Source: a bacterium
GTDB lineage: Bacteria > Hinthialibacterota > Hinthialibacteria > Hinthialibacterales > Hinthialibacteraceae
Direction of reading: 5' to 3'
Assembly (NCBI GenBank): GCA_016125385.1
Contig: WGLV01000011.1
Coordinates: forward strand, 62,001 to 126,000
Length of the DNA: 64,000 nucleotides
Below the pieces are notes generated by a model. That model did no database searches and was not told the origin of the DNA. It worked only from the letters and a program-made list of their open reading frames with translations. The position numbers and the translations under genes were made by a program. Of the stretch, positions 27,146 through 36,672 are shown piece after piece; position 1 is the stretch's first letter, and each line of letters starts with the position of its first letter.

Positions 27146-28452
27146 GAATCGTTCAGATCACGCCCGGGACTGGGACGTTTTATTGCGGCAACTGCGTTCG
27201 AGATAACGCCCTGGTGCGAACCCTTCGCGCCATGGGCCATGACGCCGTGATGTTGCCCATGTATCTGCCTCTCATGACGGAAGGCGATGATACTTCCGAC
27301 GGCGCGCCGCTTTTTCTCGGCGGCGTCAACGTCTATCTGCAACAGCACGTCCCGTTGTTTCGCTATACCCCGCGCTGGATCGACCGCTGGTTCGATTCGC
27401 GCGGCCTGCTGCTTGAGGCCTCCAAAAAAGCGGGAATGACCAAGGCGCGCGACCTGGGCGAGATGACGCTGTCATCATTGTCAGGGGAGAATGGCCCCCA
27501 GCGCAAGGAGATTAACCGTCTGACGCAATGGCTGAAAGAAACGCCCCGGCCCGACGTGATCTGTCTCTCGAACGCGTTGTTGATGGGCCTGGCGCCCGCG
27601 TTGCGCCGGGAACTGCGATGCCCGGTGGTATGCACGCTTCAGGGCGAAGACGGCTTTCTCGATTCATTGCCCGCGCCGTTCAACGAACAATGCTGGGCGA
27701 AACTGCGCGATCTGGTGAGCGACATCGGCGGCTTCATCCCCGTCAGCCGCTACTACGCGGGCGTGATGCGCGATCGGATGCGCATTCCCGATGAGAAAAT
27801 CTTCGTCGTCCCCAATGGCATCGCGCTGGAGGGCTATCGCGACGCCGAGCGTCCCGGCGATTCGCGTTCAATCGGCTACCTGGCGCGTATGTGCCCCGAC
27901 AAAGGGCTGCACGAGCTGGTTGACGCGTTTATTCTGCTCAAACAGAAAGACGGTTTTCACGATCTTCAACTGCGCGCCGCCGGAACCGTCACCGCCGGCG
28001 ATGAGGAATTTCTCGGCGAACAACGCAAAAAGCTGGAACGGCACGGTTTTCATGAACACGCCGAGTTTCGCCCCAACGTCAGCCGCGATGAAAAACTGGA
28101 GATGCTTCACTCCATCCATCTGTTTTCCGCGCCCGCGCGGTACGGCGAGGCCTTCGGGCTGTACGTGATCGAAGCGATGGCGGCGGGCGCGCCGGTGGTT
28201 CAGCCCCGCCACGCCGGTTTTATCGAGATCATAGAATCGACCGGCGGCGGCGTGTTGTACGACGGCGATGAGCCGCATCATCTCGCCGCCGCGCTGGAAG
28301 AACTGCTGCTCGACCTGGAGCGGGTCCGAGCGCTGGGCGAGCGCGGGCGCCGCTCGGTGATGGAGCTGTTTTCGATTGAGCGCATGGCCAAAGAAGTGCT
28401 GGAGGCTTATCATGCGATTTGCGCCGCGCATGCACCGGCGTTGGGATTTTAA
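27142..28452 (+). CDS. Family 4 glycosyltransferase
   Basis: 437 residues. N-terminal ITPGTGTFYCGNCVRDNALVRTLRAMGH is the C-G-N-C variant seen in a GT4 subgroup. The donor-binding half has VPNGIALEGY, GYLARMCPDKGLHELVDAF and FGLYVIEAMAAGAPVVQPRHAG with the E-x7-E pair. It transfers a sugar from a nucleotide donor, cytoplasmic. ATG 27142 overlaps the previous stop (ATGA); GTG 27136 is an alternative. Confidence 0.85.
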   Translation: MRIVQITPGTGTFYCGNCVRDNALVRTLRAMGHDAVMLPMYLPLMTEGDDTSDGAPLFLGGVNVYLQQHVPLFRYTPRWIDRWFDSRGLLLEASKKAGMTKARDLGEMTLSSLSGENGPQRKEINRLTQWLKETPRPDVICLSNALLMGLAPALRRELRCPVVCTLQGEDGFLDSLPAPFNEQCWAKLRDLVSDIGGFIPVSRYYAGVMRDRMRIPDEKIFVVPNGIALEGYRDAERPGDSRSIGYLARMCPDKGLHELVDAFILLKQKDGFHDLQLRAAGTVTAGDEEFLGEQRKKLERHGFHEHAEFRPNVSRDEKLEMLHSIHLFSAPARYGEAFGLYVIEAMAAGAPVVQPRHAGFIEIIESTGGGVLYDGDEPHHLAAALEELLLDLERVRALGERGRRSVMELFSIERMAKEVLEAYHAICAAHAPALGF

Positions 28453-28492
28453 TTCACAGCACGTATGAATTCACCACGGGAGATCAAACAGC

Positions 28493-28918
28493 ATGGTAAG
28501 CGAATTCGTTCATCGCCGTCTTGTCGAGTTTTCTGACACCGATCTGGCCGGCATCGTTCACTGGTCGCGCTATTTCGTCTTTATGGAATCCTGCGAACAC
28601 GCGTTTTACCGATCCGTCGGCTGGTCGGTTCATCGCGAAAACGGCGAGCGCACCATCGCCTTGCCGCGCGGCGAGGTGACCTGCCGCTACGCCAAGCCGC
28701 TGAAATTTGAAGATGAAGTCGAGATTCACCTTTTCGTGCGTGAAATCCGCGAAAAGACGATTCGATATGAGTTTCAGTTCCGCCGGGTCAAGCCCGAACC
28801 GGTGGAAGACGTCGCGCGCGCACTGCTCACCGTGGTGTGCGTCGGCGTGGAGGATGGCCGGATGAAATCCATCCCCATCCCGGAGGAATTTCGAAGCAAG
28901 ATCGAAATCGCGTCCTGA
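28493..28918 (+). CDS. Hotdog-fold acyl-CoA thioesterase (4HBT/YbgC-like)
   Basis: 141 residues, a single hotdog domain. The catalytic region VEFSDTDLAGIVHWSRYFVFME carries the conserved Asp (DTD) of 4-hydroxybenzoyl-CoA thioesterase and YbgC relatives. It hydrolyses an acyl- or aroyl-CoA. Together with the two PaaK-like ligases and the chorismate-lyase-like protein it fits CoA-thioester handling of an aromatic acid, though the substrate is inferred from context only. GGGAGA precedes the ATG. Confidence 0.85.
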   Translation: MVSEFVHRRLVEFSDTDLAGIVHWSRYFVFMESCEHAFYRSVGWSVHRENGERTIALPRGEVTCRYAKPLKFEDEVEIHLFVREIREKTIRYEFQFRRVKPEPVEDVARALLTVVCVGVEDGRMKSIPIPEEFRSKIEIAS

Positions 28919-28986
28919 CCGGAAAGTCAAACGCCGGCTTTGCGCGGTTCGATTCACCATAATGAAACATGGGAGATGGTTGATTC

Positions 28987-29562
28987 ATGAATCCAACTGC
29001 GCAAACCCCGAATTTGACCTGGTTGATTTTCGCCCTGCTTACCGTCGCCAACTGGGGCGTGTACGGCGTGTTTCTTCATTCCGGACAGGCGGCCATGGCC
29101 GATCCTGAAAATGGGAGATACAAGGCCTATCTGTTTGTCGGGGTGGCGTACTTCATCACCGCCGTTCTGGCGCCGCTGGCGCTGCTTGCGATGAACGGCG
29201 CCAGCTGGCACTTTCCCGCCGGCGGGGTGCTCTGGTCGCTGCTGGCGGGCACGGTGGGCGCGATCGGCGCGTTTTGCGTGCTGCTGGCGTTCGGAGCGAA
29301 AGGCTCGCCCGCCGTGGTGATGGCCATCGTATTCGCCGGCGCTCCGGTGGTGAACGCGGTGGTCGCTCTGGCGATGCACCCGCCCGCCGGTGGATGGGCC
29401 ACGCTACGCTGGCAGTTCGTACTGGGGATGATGTTCGCCGCGTTGGGAGGCATGATGGTCACGTTGTACAAACCGGGGCCCGCCCCCGCCAAGCCCGCGC
29501 TGCACGTTCAGGCGCCGGCGCCGGTTCAGGCCGAGTCTCCACTGGAAACGAAGGATCAATGA
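28987..29562 (+). CDS. EamA-like membrane protein (half-size)
   Basis: 191 residues with about five hydrophobic helices: 11-31, 50-68, 78-98, 103-122 and 137-155. It ends in a Pro/Ala-rich cytoplasmic tail (residues 160-180). GTVGAIGAFCVLLAFGAKGSPAVVM resembles half of an EamA/DMT transporter, so it may act as a dimer. The start follows GGGAGA. Its stop overlaps the next start (ATGA), indicating translational coupling to the ligase. Confidence 0.65.
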   Translation: MNPTAQTPNLTWLIFALLTVANWGVYGVFLHSGQAAMADPENGRYKAYLFVGVAYFITAVLAPLALLAMNGASWHFPAGGVLWSLLAGTVGAIGAFCVLLAFGAKGSPAVVMAIVFAGAPVVNAVVALAMHPPAGGWATLRWQFVLGMMFAALGGMMVTLYKPGPAPAKPALHVQAPAPVQAESPLETKDQ

Positions 29563-30860
29563 ACCCGATCGCTCATCTCGGCCGCGCTGAGATCGAAACT
29601 CTTCAGTTGCGGCGGGTGAATGAACTGTTCGCCGCCATTCTGCCCGCGAATCCATTTTACGATCGAAAGTATCGCGATCCGGCGTCGCGGGGGCCGTTCG
29701 CATCGCTGGATGAGTTTCGCGCGCGGGTTCCTTTCACGGTCAAAAGCGACCTGATCGAAGACCAGCTCGCCGCGCCGCCGTATGGAACCAACCTCACCGA
29801 ACCGATCGAACGCTTTACCCGGTATTGCCAGACCAGCGGCACCACCGGCGAGCCGTTGCGCTGGCCCGATACGCCCGAGAGCTGGTCGTGGATGGTGGAT
29901 AACTGGGTTCAGATCTATCGCGAAATGGGCGTAACCGCCAATGACCGCGTCTTCTTCGCGTTCTCGTTCGGCCCGTTTCTTGGCTTCTGGACCGCCTTCG
30001 ACGCGGCCGAACGCCTTGGCTGTCTGTGCATCTCAGGCGGCGGCATGAGCAGCATGGGCCGTTTGCAAACCATGATCGCCAATCAAACCACCGTGCTCTG
30101 TTGTACGCCGACCTACGCCCTGCGGCTGGCCGAAGCCGCACTGGAGGAGGGAATCGATCCCGCCTCGGCGGGCGTACATAAAATCGTCGTCGCCGGCGAA
30201 CCCGGCGCCAGCGTCGAAGGCGTACGTGCGCGTATCGGAAGCCTGTGGAACGGGGCGCGGCTCTTCGATCACCACGGGATGACCGAAATCGGGCCGGTCA
30301 CGTTTGAGTCGGCGCATCACCCCGGTGTTTTGCATCCGCTCGAACAGTCGTACATTATCGAGGTCATCGATCCGGAGACGACCCGGCCCGTGGATTCAGG
30401 CGAGACGGGCGAATTGATTCTGACCAACCTGGGCCGCGCCGCCCGTCCGTTGATCCGATACCGCACCGGCGACGCGGTGCGCGTATCATGGGAGGGAGCG
30501 GCGAGATACGGACGAAATGAAGCCGCCTTTATCGGAGGCATCGTGGGCCGCTATGATGATATGGTGATCGTACGAGGCGTCAATCTGATCCCGAGCGCGG
30601 TCGATGACGTGATCCGGCGGTGCGGCGGCGTGGCGGAATACCGCGTTCTGATCGCGGAAACCAGCGCGCTCGCCGAAGTCGAGGTCGTAATTGAAACCGC
30701 GCCCGATTGCCGCGACTCGGGGAGCCTGCCCGAGCGCCTGAGCGGCGAACTGTACAAGGCGTTCAATCTTCGCATCCCCGTCCGCCGGGCGCCCGAAGGC
30801 GCTCTGCCTCGATTTGAAATGAAAGCCAAACGATGGATACGGACGAATAATCATGAATGA
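29559..30860 (+). CDS. PaaK-like phenylacetate/aryl-CoA ligase family protein
   Basis: 433 residues, the normal PaaK size. N-terminal NPFYDRKYRD region; adenylate loop QTSGTTGEPLRW; A5 motif HHGMTEIGPV; A7 motif RYRTGDAVRV; and a GRYDDMVIVRGVNLIPSAVDDVI hinge. These point to an active adenylate-forming ligase on an aryl or acyl acid. It is distinct from the shorter paralogue at 18687. It overlaps the membrane protein upstream (4 nt) and the ABC ATPase downstream (8 nt). Confidence 0.85.
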   Translation: MNPIAHLGRAEIETLQLRRVNELFAAILPANPFYDRKYRDPASRGPFASLDEFRARVPFTVKSDLIEDQLAAPPYGTNLTEPIERFTRYCQTSGTTGEPLRWPDTPESWSWMVDNWVQIYREMGVTANDRVFFAFSFGPFLGFWTAFDAAERLGCLCISGGGMSSMGRLQTMIANQTTVLCCTPTYALRLAEAALEEGIDPASAGVHKIVVAGEPGASVEGVRARIGSLWNGARLFDHHGMTEIGPVTFESAHHPGVLHPLEQSYIIEVIDPETTRPVDSGETGELILTNLGRAARPLIRYRTGDAVRVSWEGAARYGRNEAAFIGGIVGRYDDMVIVRGVNLIPSAVDDVIRRCGGVAEYRVLIAETSALAEVEVVIETAPDCRDSGSLPERLSGELYKAFNLRIPVRRAPEGALPRFEMKAKRWIRTNNHE

Positions 30861-31551
30861 AACCCACCCAGTCATCCTGCTCGACGGCGTGATCAAACGC
30901 TATGAAGACGACCCCGCCGCGCGGCCCGTGTTGAACGGGCTGTCGCTGAAAGCGGCGCCGGGAGAGACGCTTTCGGTGGTCGGCCCCTCCGGTTCTGGAA
31001 AGACCACGCTGCTCAATCTGATCGGCGCGCTCGACCGCCCCAGCGAGGGCAAGGTCTTCGTCGATGGACTCGACCTGGCCGAGCAATCCGACGCCGATCT
31101 GGCTCGATTGCGCAACCGGAGAATCGGTTTTGTTTTTCAACTTCATTTTCTGTTGCCGCAACTCACCGTGCTTGAAAACGTGCTGTTGCCTTCGCTGGCG
31201 GCGGGAACGAACTCTGAACAGGCTGAAAACCGCGCCATCCGTCTGTTGAACCGCGTCGGTCTTCAGGACCGCCTTCACTACCGCCCCGCGAATATATCGG
31301 GCGGAGAACGCCAACGCGCCGCCGTGGTGCGCGCGCTGATCAATGAGCCCGCCGTTCTGCTCGCCGATGAGCCCACCGGTTCGCTGGACCGCGCTTCCGC
31401 CGATTCGCTCACCGAGTTGTTGCTCGAACTGAACCGCGAAGAAGGCGTCGCGCTGGTGGTCGTCACTCACGCCGAAAATCTGGCGGAGCGCATGGGCCGC
31501 GTACTGGAGTTGCGCGATGGGCGGCTGATTGGGAAGGAGCCGGTTTCGTGA
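30853..31551 (+). CDS. ABC transporter ATP-binding protein, LolD/MacB type
   Basis: 232 residues. Walker A GPSGSGKTT, Q-loop FQLHFLLPQL, signature ISGGERQRAAVVRAL, Walker B VLLADEPTG and the switch VTHA are all present. This subfamily powers FtsX-type permeases that move lipids, lipoproteins or peptides by mechanotransmission. Overlaps the permease start by 4 nt (GTGA). Confidence 0.93.
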   Translation: MNETHPVILLDGVIKRYEDDPAARPVLNGLSLKAAPGETLSVVGPSGSGKTTLLNLIGALDRPSEGKVFVDGLDLAEQSDADLARLRNRRIGFVFQLHFLLPQLTVLENVLLPSLAAGTNSEQAENRAIRLLNRVGLQDRLHYRPANISGGERQRAAVVRALINEPAVLLADEPTGSLDRASADSLTELLLELNREEGVALVVVTHAENLAERMGRVLELRDGRLIGKEPVS

Positions 31552-34500
31552 ACGGCTGGTCGCTTTCATGGCGGAGTTTTCAGTATTACTGGCGTTCGCA
31601 ACTGGGCGTGCTGTTGGGCGCGGCGTTGAGCGTTATGGTGTTGACCGGGGCGCTGCTGGCGGGCGATTCGGTGAACCAGACGCTCGTCGATCAGTCGCTG
31701 GCCCGCGTGGGGCGGGCTGATTTCATCTTTAACTCGGGCGAGCGTTTCGTGCGCGAACAACTCGCCGCCGATCTCATGACGGAAGCCGTCGTCGACACAG
31801 CGCCCGTCATGCGGCTTGACGCCTCAGCCGCGATGCCCGACGGAAAACGCCGCGCCAACCAGGTTCAGGCGTTTGGAGTTGATGATCGCTTCTGGAATCT
31901 GAATGGGGTCGATTCCGCCGCGATGGGCGATGATGACGACCCCGGCGTCGCGATCAACGAGCGGCTGGCGAGAACGCTGGGCGTTGACGTGGGCGACGCC
32001 ATTTTGCTGCGCGTCGAAAAACCCAGCCTGTTGTCACGCGATGCGCCGCTCTCCACGGCGGGCGATTCGACCGCCGGGTATCGGCTCACTGTGCGCGCTG
32101 TGCTGGGCGACGCCCAGATGGGACGCTTTGACTTGCGCGCTAACCAGATTCCGCCGCATAACGCTTTCGTCCCGCTGCATTGGCTGCAGTCGCGGGTGGA
32201 ACGCCCGGGCCGCGTCAATCTGATCCTTGTCAAAAACCATGAAGATAACTCCCTTGGCGCGGCGGATCTCAACGCCGCGTTGAAAAAGACGTGGAAACTC
32301 GATGACGCCGAGCTGGAGACCGTTGAAGTTGCCAATCAGCCATGGACCGAGTTGCGTGGAGGCCGCATCTTTATCGATCCGCCCGCCGCGTCGGTCGCGG
32401 CCGAGCTGTCGCCGCGCGCCATCGGCGTTTTGTCTTATATGGCGAACATTCTTGAAGCGAATGGAAACCGGACGCCCTATTCGATCGTCTCGGCGATCGG
32501 TCCGCTTCATTCGCAAGGCGCCGCGCCCGAGTGGGTGCCTTCTTCAACGGGCGCCGTGAACGTAAATCAATGGCTCGCCGACGATCTGGGCCTGCATTCC
32601 GGCGATTCGCTTGAAATGACTTATTTCGTTTTCGGCCCCATGCGTAACCTGGTTGAGCGAGCGCGCACGTTCACCGTCGGCGAGATTCTGTCCATGTCGG
32701 GGCCGAATCTCGATCGATCGCTAATGCCGGACTTCCCCGGCATCTCCAACGCCGAAAACTGCCGCGACTGGGACCCCGGCTTTCTGATCAACATCGAAGC
32801 CATCCGCGATAAGGACGAAGACTACTGGAACCAGTACAAGGGCGCGCCCAAGGCGATCTTCGCCCTGCGGGCGGGGCAAGAAATGTGGAGCAACCGTTTC
32901 GGTTCGCTCACCGCGATCCGAGTCCCCTCCGATGAATTCGCTCCCGATCAATTCGCCCAACGCCTGCGCGACGCGCTCGACCCCGCCTCGCTGGGATTTT
33001 TCTTTACGCCGTTTCGCGCGCCCGCGTTATCGGCCAGCCGCCTGGCGATGGATTTTGGTTCGCTGTTCATCGGGCTCAGTTTCTTTCTTATTCTCGCCGC
33101 ACTGATATTGCTGGGCCTGCTGTTCGTTTTTTCCGTGGAACAACGCGGGAGAGAAACCGGCCTGTTGCTCGCGGTGGGCTTTTCACCGCGCGCGGTTCGC
33201 CGCTTTTACCTTCGCGAAGGCGTTTTCTTTTCGTTGCTGGGGGGCGTAATCGGCGCCGCCGCGGCGATTGTGTATACCCGCGTGATACTCTGGGCGTTGT
33301 CAACCGTATGGAGCGGCGCGGTCGCTTCGGCGCAGATCCATTTTCACGCCTCCAGCCGAGCGCTTTTGACCGGCGTGATCGGCGGGGTGTTAATGAGCCT
33401 GCTCGCCATCCTGTTCGCCGTGCGTAAACAGGCGTCCGTTCCCGCGCGCGAGCTGTTGAACGCGGGGCTCGACGCCGGCGCCGGTGGAACGGTCTCGCGT
33501 ATGCGGCGCGGTTGGCTGACTCTTGCCGCCGCGATTCTTTCCGCACTGGGCGCCGTGGGGATGGCCTTCACCGCCGACGTTCACAACGCCGAACAGGCGG
33601 CGGGCGTCTTTTTTGGCGTCGGCTCGTTGCTGTTGATCTCGATTCTCGCCTGCGTGCGCTTGCTGATCTCTTCACTGGAGCGTTCCAGCCGTCTGGCCGC
33701 GCGTTCGATCGCCGCGCTGGCGTTGAGCAACGCGGCGCGCCGGCCAGGGCGAAGCCTCGCCGCCGTCGCGCTGCTGGCGTGCGGCGCCTTCATGGTGATC
33801 GCGGTCGGCGCCAACCGTCAGAATCCGCTGCAAAACGCCGAAGAACGCGAATCGGGCACGGGCGGCTATGCGCTGTACGCCGATACCGCGCTTCCGCTGG
33901 TATACGACCTCAATACCGAGAGCGGTCTCAACCAGTTCGCGTTGACGCGCGACGACGTCGGGACCATCCGCGTTACCGCCATGCGACGTCACGACGGCGA
34001 TGAAGCCAGTTGCCTCAATCTCAACCGCGCGCAAACGCCGCGCCTGCTGGGCGTCGATCCGGAGGAATTCGCGTTTCGCGGGGCGTTCAGCTTCGCCGGC
34101 GTGATGCCGGATATGCCGGATGACAATCCGTGGCGGCTGTTGAACCAGACGTTTGAAGACGGCGCGATTCCCGCTATCGCCGATCAGAAGTCGATGATGT
34201 GGGCGATGGGCAAGTCGCTCGGCGATACTGTGGAGTACATCGACGGGGAGGGAGAACCATTTAAGGTGCGCCTCGTCGCCGCGTTGAATAACACCGTCCT
34301 GCAGGGAAGCATCGTTATCGCGGAAGAACCCTTTTTACGGAAATATCCCTTTGAAACCGGATATCACGTTTTACTGATCGACGCGCCTTTCAGCCGGGCG
34401 GATGAATTGAAGATTCTCCTGAATGATTACCTGAGCGACGTGGGCATCGAAGCGATGACCACCCGCGAGCGTCTCGCCGCGTTCACCGCCGTCGAAAATA

Positions 34501-34880
34501 CCTACCTGCGCATCTTTCTCGCGCTGGGCGGCCTCGGGCTGCTGCTTGGTACGGCGGGGCTGGCGGTGATCGTTTTGCGCAATGTTCTTGAACGTCGCGG
34601 CGAGCTCGGCCTGTTGAGGGCGGTTGGATTCACGCGAAGCGAAGTGCGCCGCATGTTGCTGGTCGAACACGCCTTTCTGTTGGCGGCTGGACTGGCGGGT
34701 GGAGGCCTGGCCGGGTTGGCGGCGGCGTTGCCCAGTTTGCGCGCGATGGGCGCTCAGGCGCCGGTGGGCGAGTTGACCTTCGCGCTGGCGGGCTTGCTGG
34801 CCGCGGGATTGTTTTTCGTCTGGCTGGCATCGCGAGCGGCGATGCGGGGCGAGTTTTACGCCGCGCTGCGAAACGAGTAG
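31548..34880 (+). CDS. FtsX-family ABC permease, double-domain
   Basis: 1110 residues. One N-terminal helix (15-37) is followed by a ~450-residue periplasmic MacB_PCD-like domain. A first FtsX module follows (helices about 502-525, 555-580, 605-625), then a central region of several helices, a second periplasmic part, and a final FtsX module near 990-1100 (LLGTAGLAVIVLRNVLERRGELGLLRAVGFTRSEVRRML). The size and duplication resemble YbbP/AttFG-type permeases. The start is a GTG overlapping the ATPase stop. It probably exports the product of the locus or acts in envelope lipid handling. Confidence 0.88.
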   Translation: MNGWSLSWRSFQYYWRSQLGVLLGAALSVMVLTGALLAGDSVNQTLVDQSLARVGRADFIFNSGERFVREQLAADLMTEAVVDTAPVMRLDASAAMPDGKRRANQVQAFGVDDRFWNLNGVDSAAMGDDDDPGVAINERLARTLGVDVGDAILLRVEKPSLLSRDAPLSTAGDSTAGYRLTVRAVLGDAQMGRFDLRANQIPPHNAFVPLHWLQSRVERPGRVNLILVKNHEDNSLGAADLNAALKKTWKLDDAELETVEVANQPWTELRGGRIFIDPPAASVAAELSPRAIGVLSYMANILEANGNRTPYSIVSAIGPLHSQGAAPEWVPSSTGAVNVNQWLADDLGLHSGDSLEMTYFVFGPMRNLVERARTFTVGEILSMSGPNLDRSLMPDFPGISNAENCRDWDPGFLINIEAIRDKDEDYWNQYKGAPKAIFALRAGQEMWSNRFGSLTAIRVPSDEFAPDQFAQRLRDALDPASLGFFFTPFRAPALSASRLAMDFGSLFIGLSFFLILAALILLGLLFVFSVEQRGRETGLLLAVGFSPRAVRRFYLREGVFFSLLGGVIGAAAAIVYTRVILWALSTVWSGAVASAQIHFHASSRALLTGVIGGVLMSLLAILFAVRKQASVPARELLNAGLDAGAGGTVSRMRRGWLTLAAAILSALGAVGMAFTADVHNAEQAAGVFFGVGSLLLISILACVRLLISSLERSSRLAARSIAALALSNAARRPGRSLAAVALLACGAFMVIAVGANRQNPLQNAEERESGTGGYALYADTALPLVYDLNTESGLNQFALTRDDVGTIRVTAMRRHDGDEASCLNLNRAQTPRLLGVDPEEFAFRGAFSFAGVMPDMPDDNPWRLLNQTFEDGAIPAIADQKSMMWAMGKSLGDTVEYIDGEGEPFKVRLVAALNNTVLQGSIVIAEEPFLRKYPFETGYHVLLIDAPFSRADELKILLNDYLSDVGIEAMTTRERLAAFTAVENTYLRIFLALGGLGLLLGTAGLAVIVLRNVLERRGELGLLRAVGFTRSEVRRMLLVEHAFLLAAGLAGGGLAGLAAALPSLRAMGAQAPVGELTFALAGLLAAGLFFVWLASRAAMRGEFYAALRNE

Positions 34881-34928
34881 ATACAACCGAACTATTTAAT
34901 GATTGAGATGAATAAGGAGCGACGCACG

Positions 34929-35597
34929 ATGAAAGTTTTGAAATTTCCCCTGCTGATTCTCGCTTTCGCCCTGCCTATCGGCGCGGCGGAAGAGAACGCG
35001 GAAAAAACGGAAGAAACCACGAAAAAAGACGCCATCTACGCGATGGATTTCAGCGAGGAAGACGAAGGTTTTTATCCGCTCGACTTTCTCGTGCTGGAGG
35101 GCGATTTTGAAGTCGTCGATCTCGATGGCGACAAGGCGCTGATGCTGCCCGGTATGCCGCTGAGTACGATGGGTTTTCTTTATGGCCCCACGGAATATGA
35201 AAACCGCCGCGTCTCGGCGCGCATCAAAGGCGAAAATGAAAAGCGCCGATACCCCCGATTTGGAATCGGCCTCTGCGGCGTCAATGGATATAAACTGCGC
35301 GTCACGCCCTCCAAGCGCGCGCTCGAACTCTACAAGGGCGATGAAGTCATCGCCGAAACGCCTTACAAATGGACGACGGGCAAGTGGACGAACCTGGTTA
35401 TTCAACTTCGCCGCGATGGCGCAGGGTGGGTCGTCGAAGCCAGCGCCTGGCAGGAGGAAACGGAGCGCCCCGAAGACTGGATGATCCGTTTTGAGTCGAG
35501 CGACGAGCCTATCAATGGCCGCCCCACCGCATGGGGAACCCCGTACTCCGGACACCCCATTTACTTTGACGATCTAATACTCAGCGAAGCGGAATAA
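34929..35597 (+). CDS. Exported LamG/DUF1080-like protein
   Basis: 222 residues. Signal peptide MKVLKFPLLILAFALPIGA, acidic spacer, then one beta-rich domain (FYPLDFLVLEGDFEV to PIYFDDLILSEAE). The fold order (KGENEKRR..RFGIGLCG, GKWTNLVIQLRR, PIYFDDLILS) matches the C-terminal domain of the 774-residue propeller protein at 12935. AAGGAG precedes ATG 34929; the frame opens at 34899 without a ribosome site. It closes the long plus-strand series and is followed by a terminator. Confidence 0.7.
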   Translation: MKVLKFPLLILAFALPIGAAEENAEKTEETTKKDAIYAMDFSEEDEGFYPLDFLVLEGDFEVVDLDGDKALMLPGMPLSTMGFLYGPTEYENRRVSARIKGENEKRRYPRFGIGLCGVNGYKLRVTPSKRALELYKGDEVIAETPYKWTTGKWTNLVIQLRRDGAGWVVEASAWQEETERPEDWMIRFESSDEPINGRPTAWGTPYSGHPIYFDDLILSEAE

Positions 35598-35660
35598 TCA
35601 TTTGCGGTTTCAGTACTCCACGGATTCATCGTGGCGACAATCATATTTTCTTTCAAGCAA

Positions 35661-35695
35661 AAACGGGACGGCCAGCGCCGTCCCGTTTCGTTTTT
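35661..35695. terminator. Bidirectional terminator between convergent genes
   Basis: AAACGGGACGG (35661-35671) pairs with CCGTCCCGTTT (35678-35688), 11 bp, with TTTCGTTTTT on the plus-strand side and A-rich sequence on the other, serving both the 35597 and the 35714 gene ends. Confidence 0.85.
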
Positions 35696-35713
35696 CGAAT
35701 GGATTGCACTGCT

Positions 35714-36661
35714 TTACTTCGCGCCGAGGATCGCTTCCCGCGCCGTCTTCCAGAACGCGGCGACGTCTTTGGGCGGTTTTGTTAACACCATCACGCAACG
35801 CCCGCACGGCGCAGCGATGATTTTGCCCTGATAGGAGGTTTCGGCTCTGAAGCCGCCTTTACCCAGGTCCGGCGCGTCCGCTGCGGAACCGGATTTTTCA
35901 AGAAAAGCCCGGAATTTCGCCGCGCGTTCGTTCGCCGCGTTTTCCGATTCCGCGATGGAGATGAACAACTCGCTCGGTTCGTCGCCCAGAGCGTATTCAG
36001 CACGCCACGCGGGCGACATGAACTGAAAGCCCAGAGGCGCACCCACGATCCACTTTTCTGAATTTTCGACGATGCGGTACGTGGGCAGAATCGTTTTTTC
36101 TTCAGGCAGCGATTTGTCTTTTCCGATTCGTTTCGACAGATCGGCCGCCGACGCTTTCATCAACGCCGCGCCGGCTTCATCGGGGCCGAAGTAGGACAAT
36201 TTGACGTAATAACGCCCCTGCACGAAATTGAGGATGTATTTACCGATATAGCCCTGAGCCCCCACCTCGATGAAATCGTTATTCGGCGATCGTTCCATCG
36301 AATACATTCCGAACGCGTTGAGCGGAGATCCCATGTCGTAGACGTCGACGGTTAACTCGCGGTCGCCGTTTTTCATATCGGCGTGTCCTACCGCGCTGAC
36401 GCCGTATTGTTCGAAGATCGAGGCCGCGCCGTCGATGTATTCATATAGCGTCGAGCGGCTGTAGTACGCGGGGTCTCCATCCAATTCGAGTTTCAGCGCC
36501 GGGTCGAGCGCGATCAGTTTTTCCAATTGCGCTTTCAACTCGGGCGGCACGGGTTTTTCTTCCACCGCCGGTTCGTCGCTGAATTCTTCCTGAGCGAGAA
36601 GGGGCTGCGTCCATGCGCCGATCGTCAGGGCGATACAGGCCATCCATATAAATCGTGACAC
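35714..36661 (-). CDS. Exported DUF6599-like protein
   Basis: 315 residues. Signal peptide SRFIWMACIALTIGAWTQPLLAQ. The body contains LYEYIDGAASIFEQYGV, VDVYDMGSPLNAFGMYS, GQGY-like GYIGKYILNFVQGRYYVKLSYFG and a final KPPKDVAAFWKTA. This resembles the uncharacterised DUF6599 family, found with redox modules in several phyla. GTG 36661 follows AAGGAG and leaves 11 nt after the aldo/keto reductase; the longer frame to 36763 would overlap that gene. Last gene of the iron-sulfur module. Confidence 0.7.
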   Translation of the reverse strand: MSRFIWMACIALTIGAWTQPLLAQEEFSDEPAVEEKPVPPELKAQLEKLIALDPALKLELDGDPAYYSRSTLYEYIDGAASIFEQYGVSAVGHADMKNGDRELTVDVYDMGSPLNAFGMYSMERSPNNDFIEVGAQGYIGKYILNFVQGRYYVKLSYFGPDEAGAALMKASAADLSKRIGKDKSLPEEKTILPTYRIVENSEKWIVGAPLGFQFMSPAWRAEYALGDEPSELFISIAESENAANERAAKFRAFLEKSGSAADAPDLGKGGFRAETSYQGKIIAAPCGRCVMVLTKPPKDVAAFWKTAREAILGAK

Positions 36662-36672
36662 GGTTTGACTCC

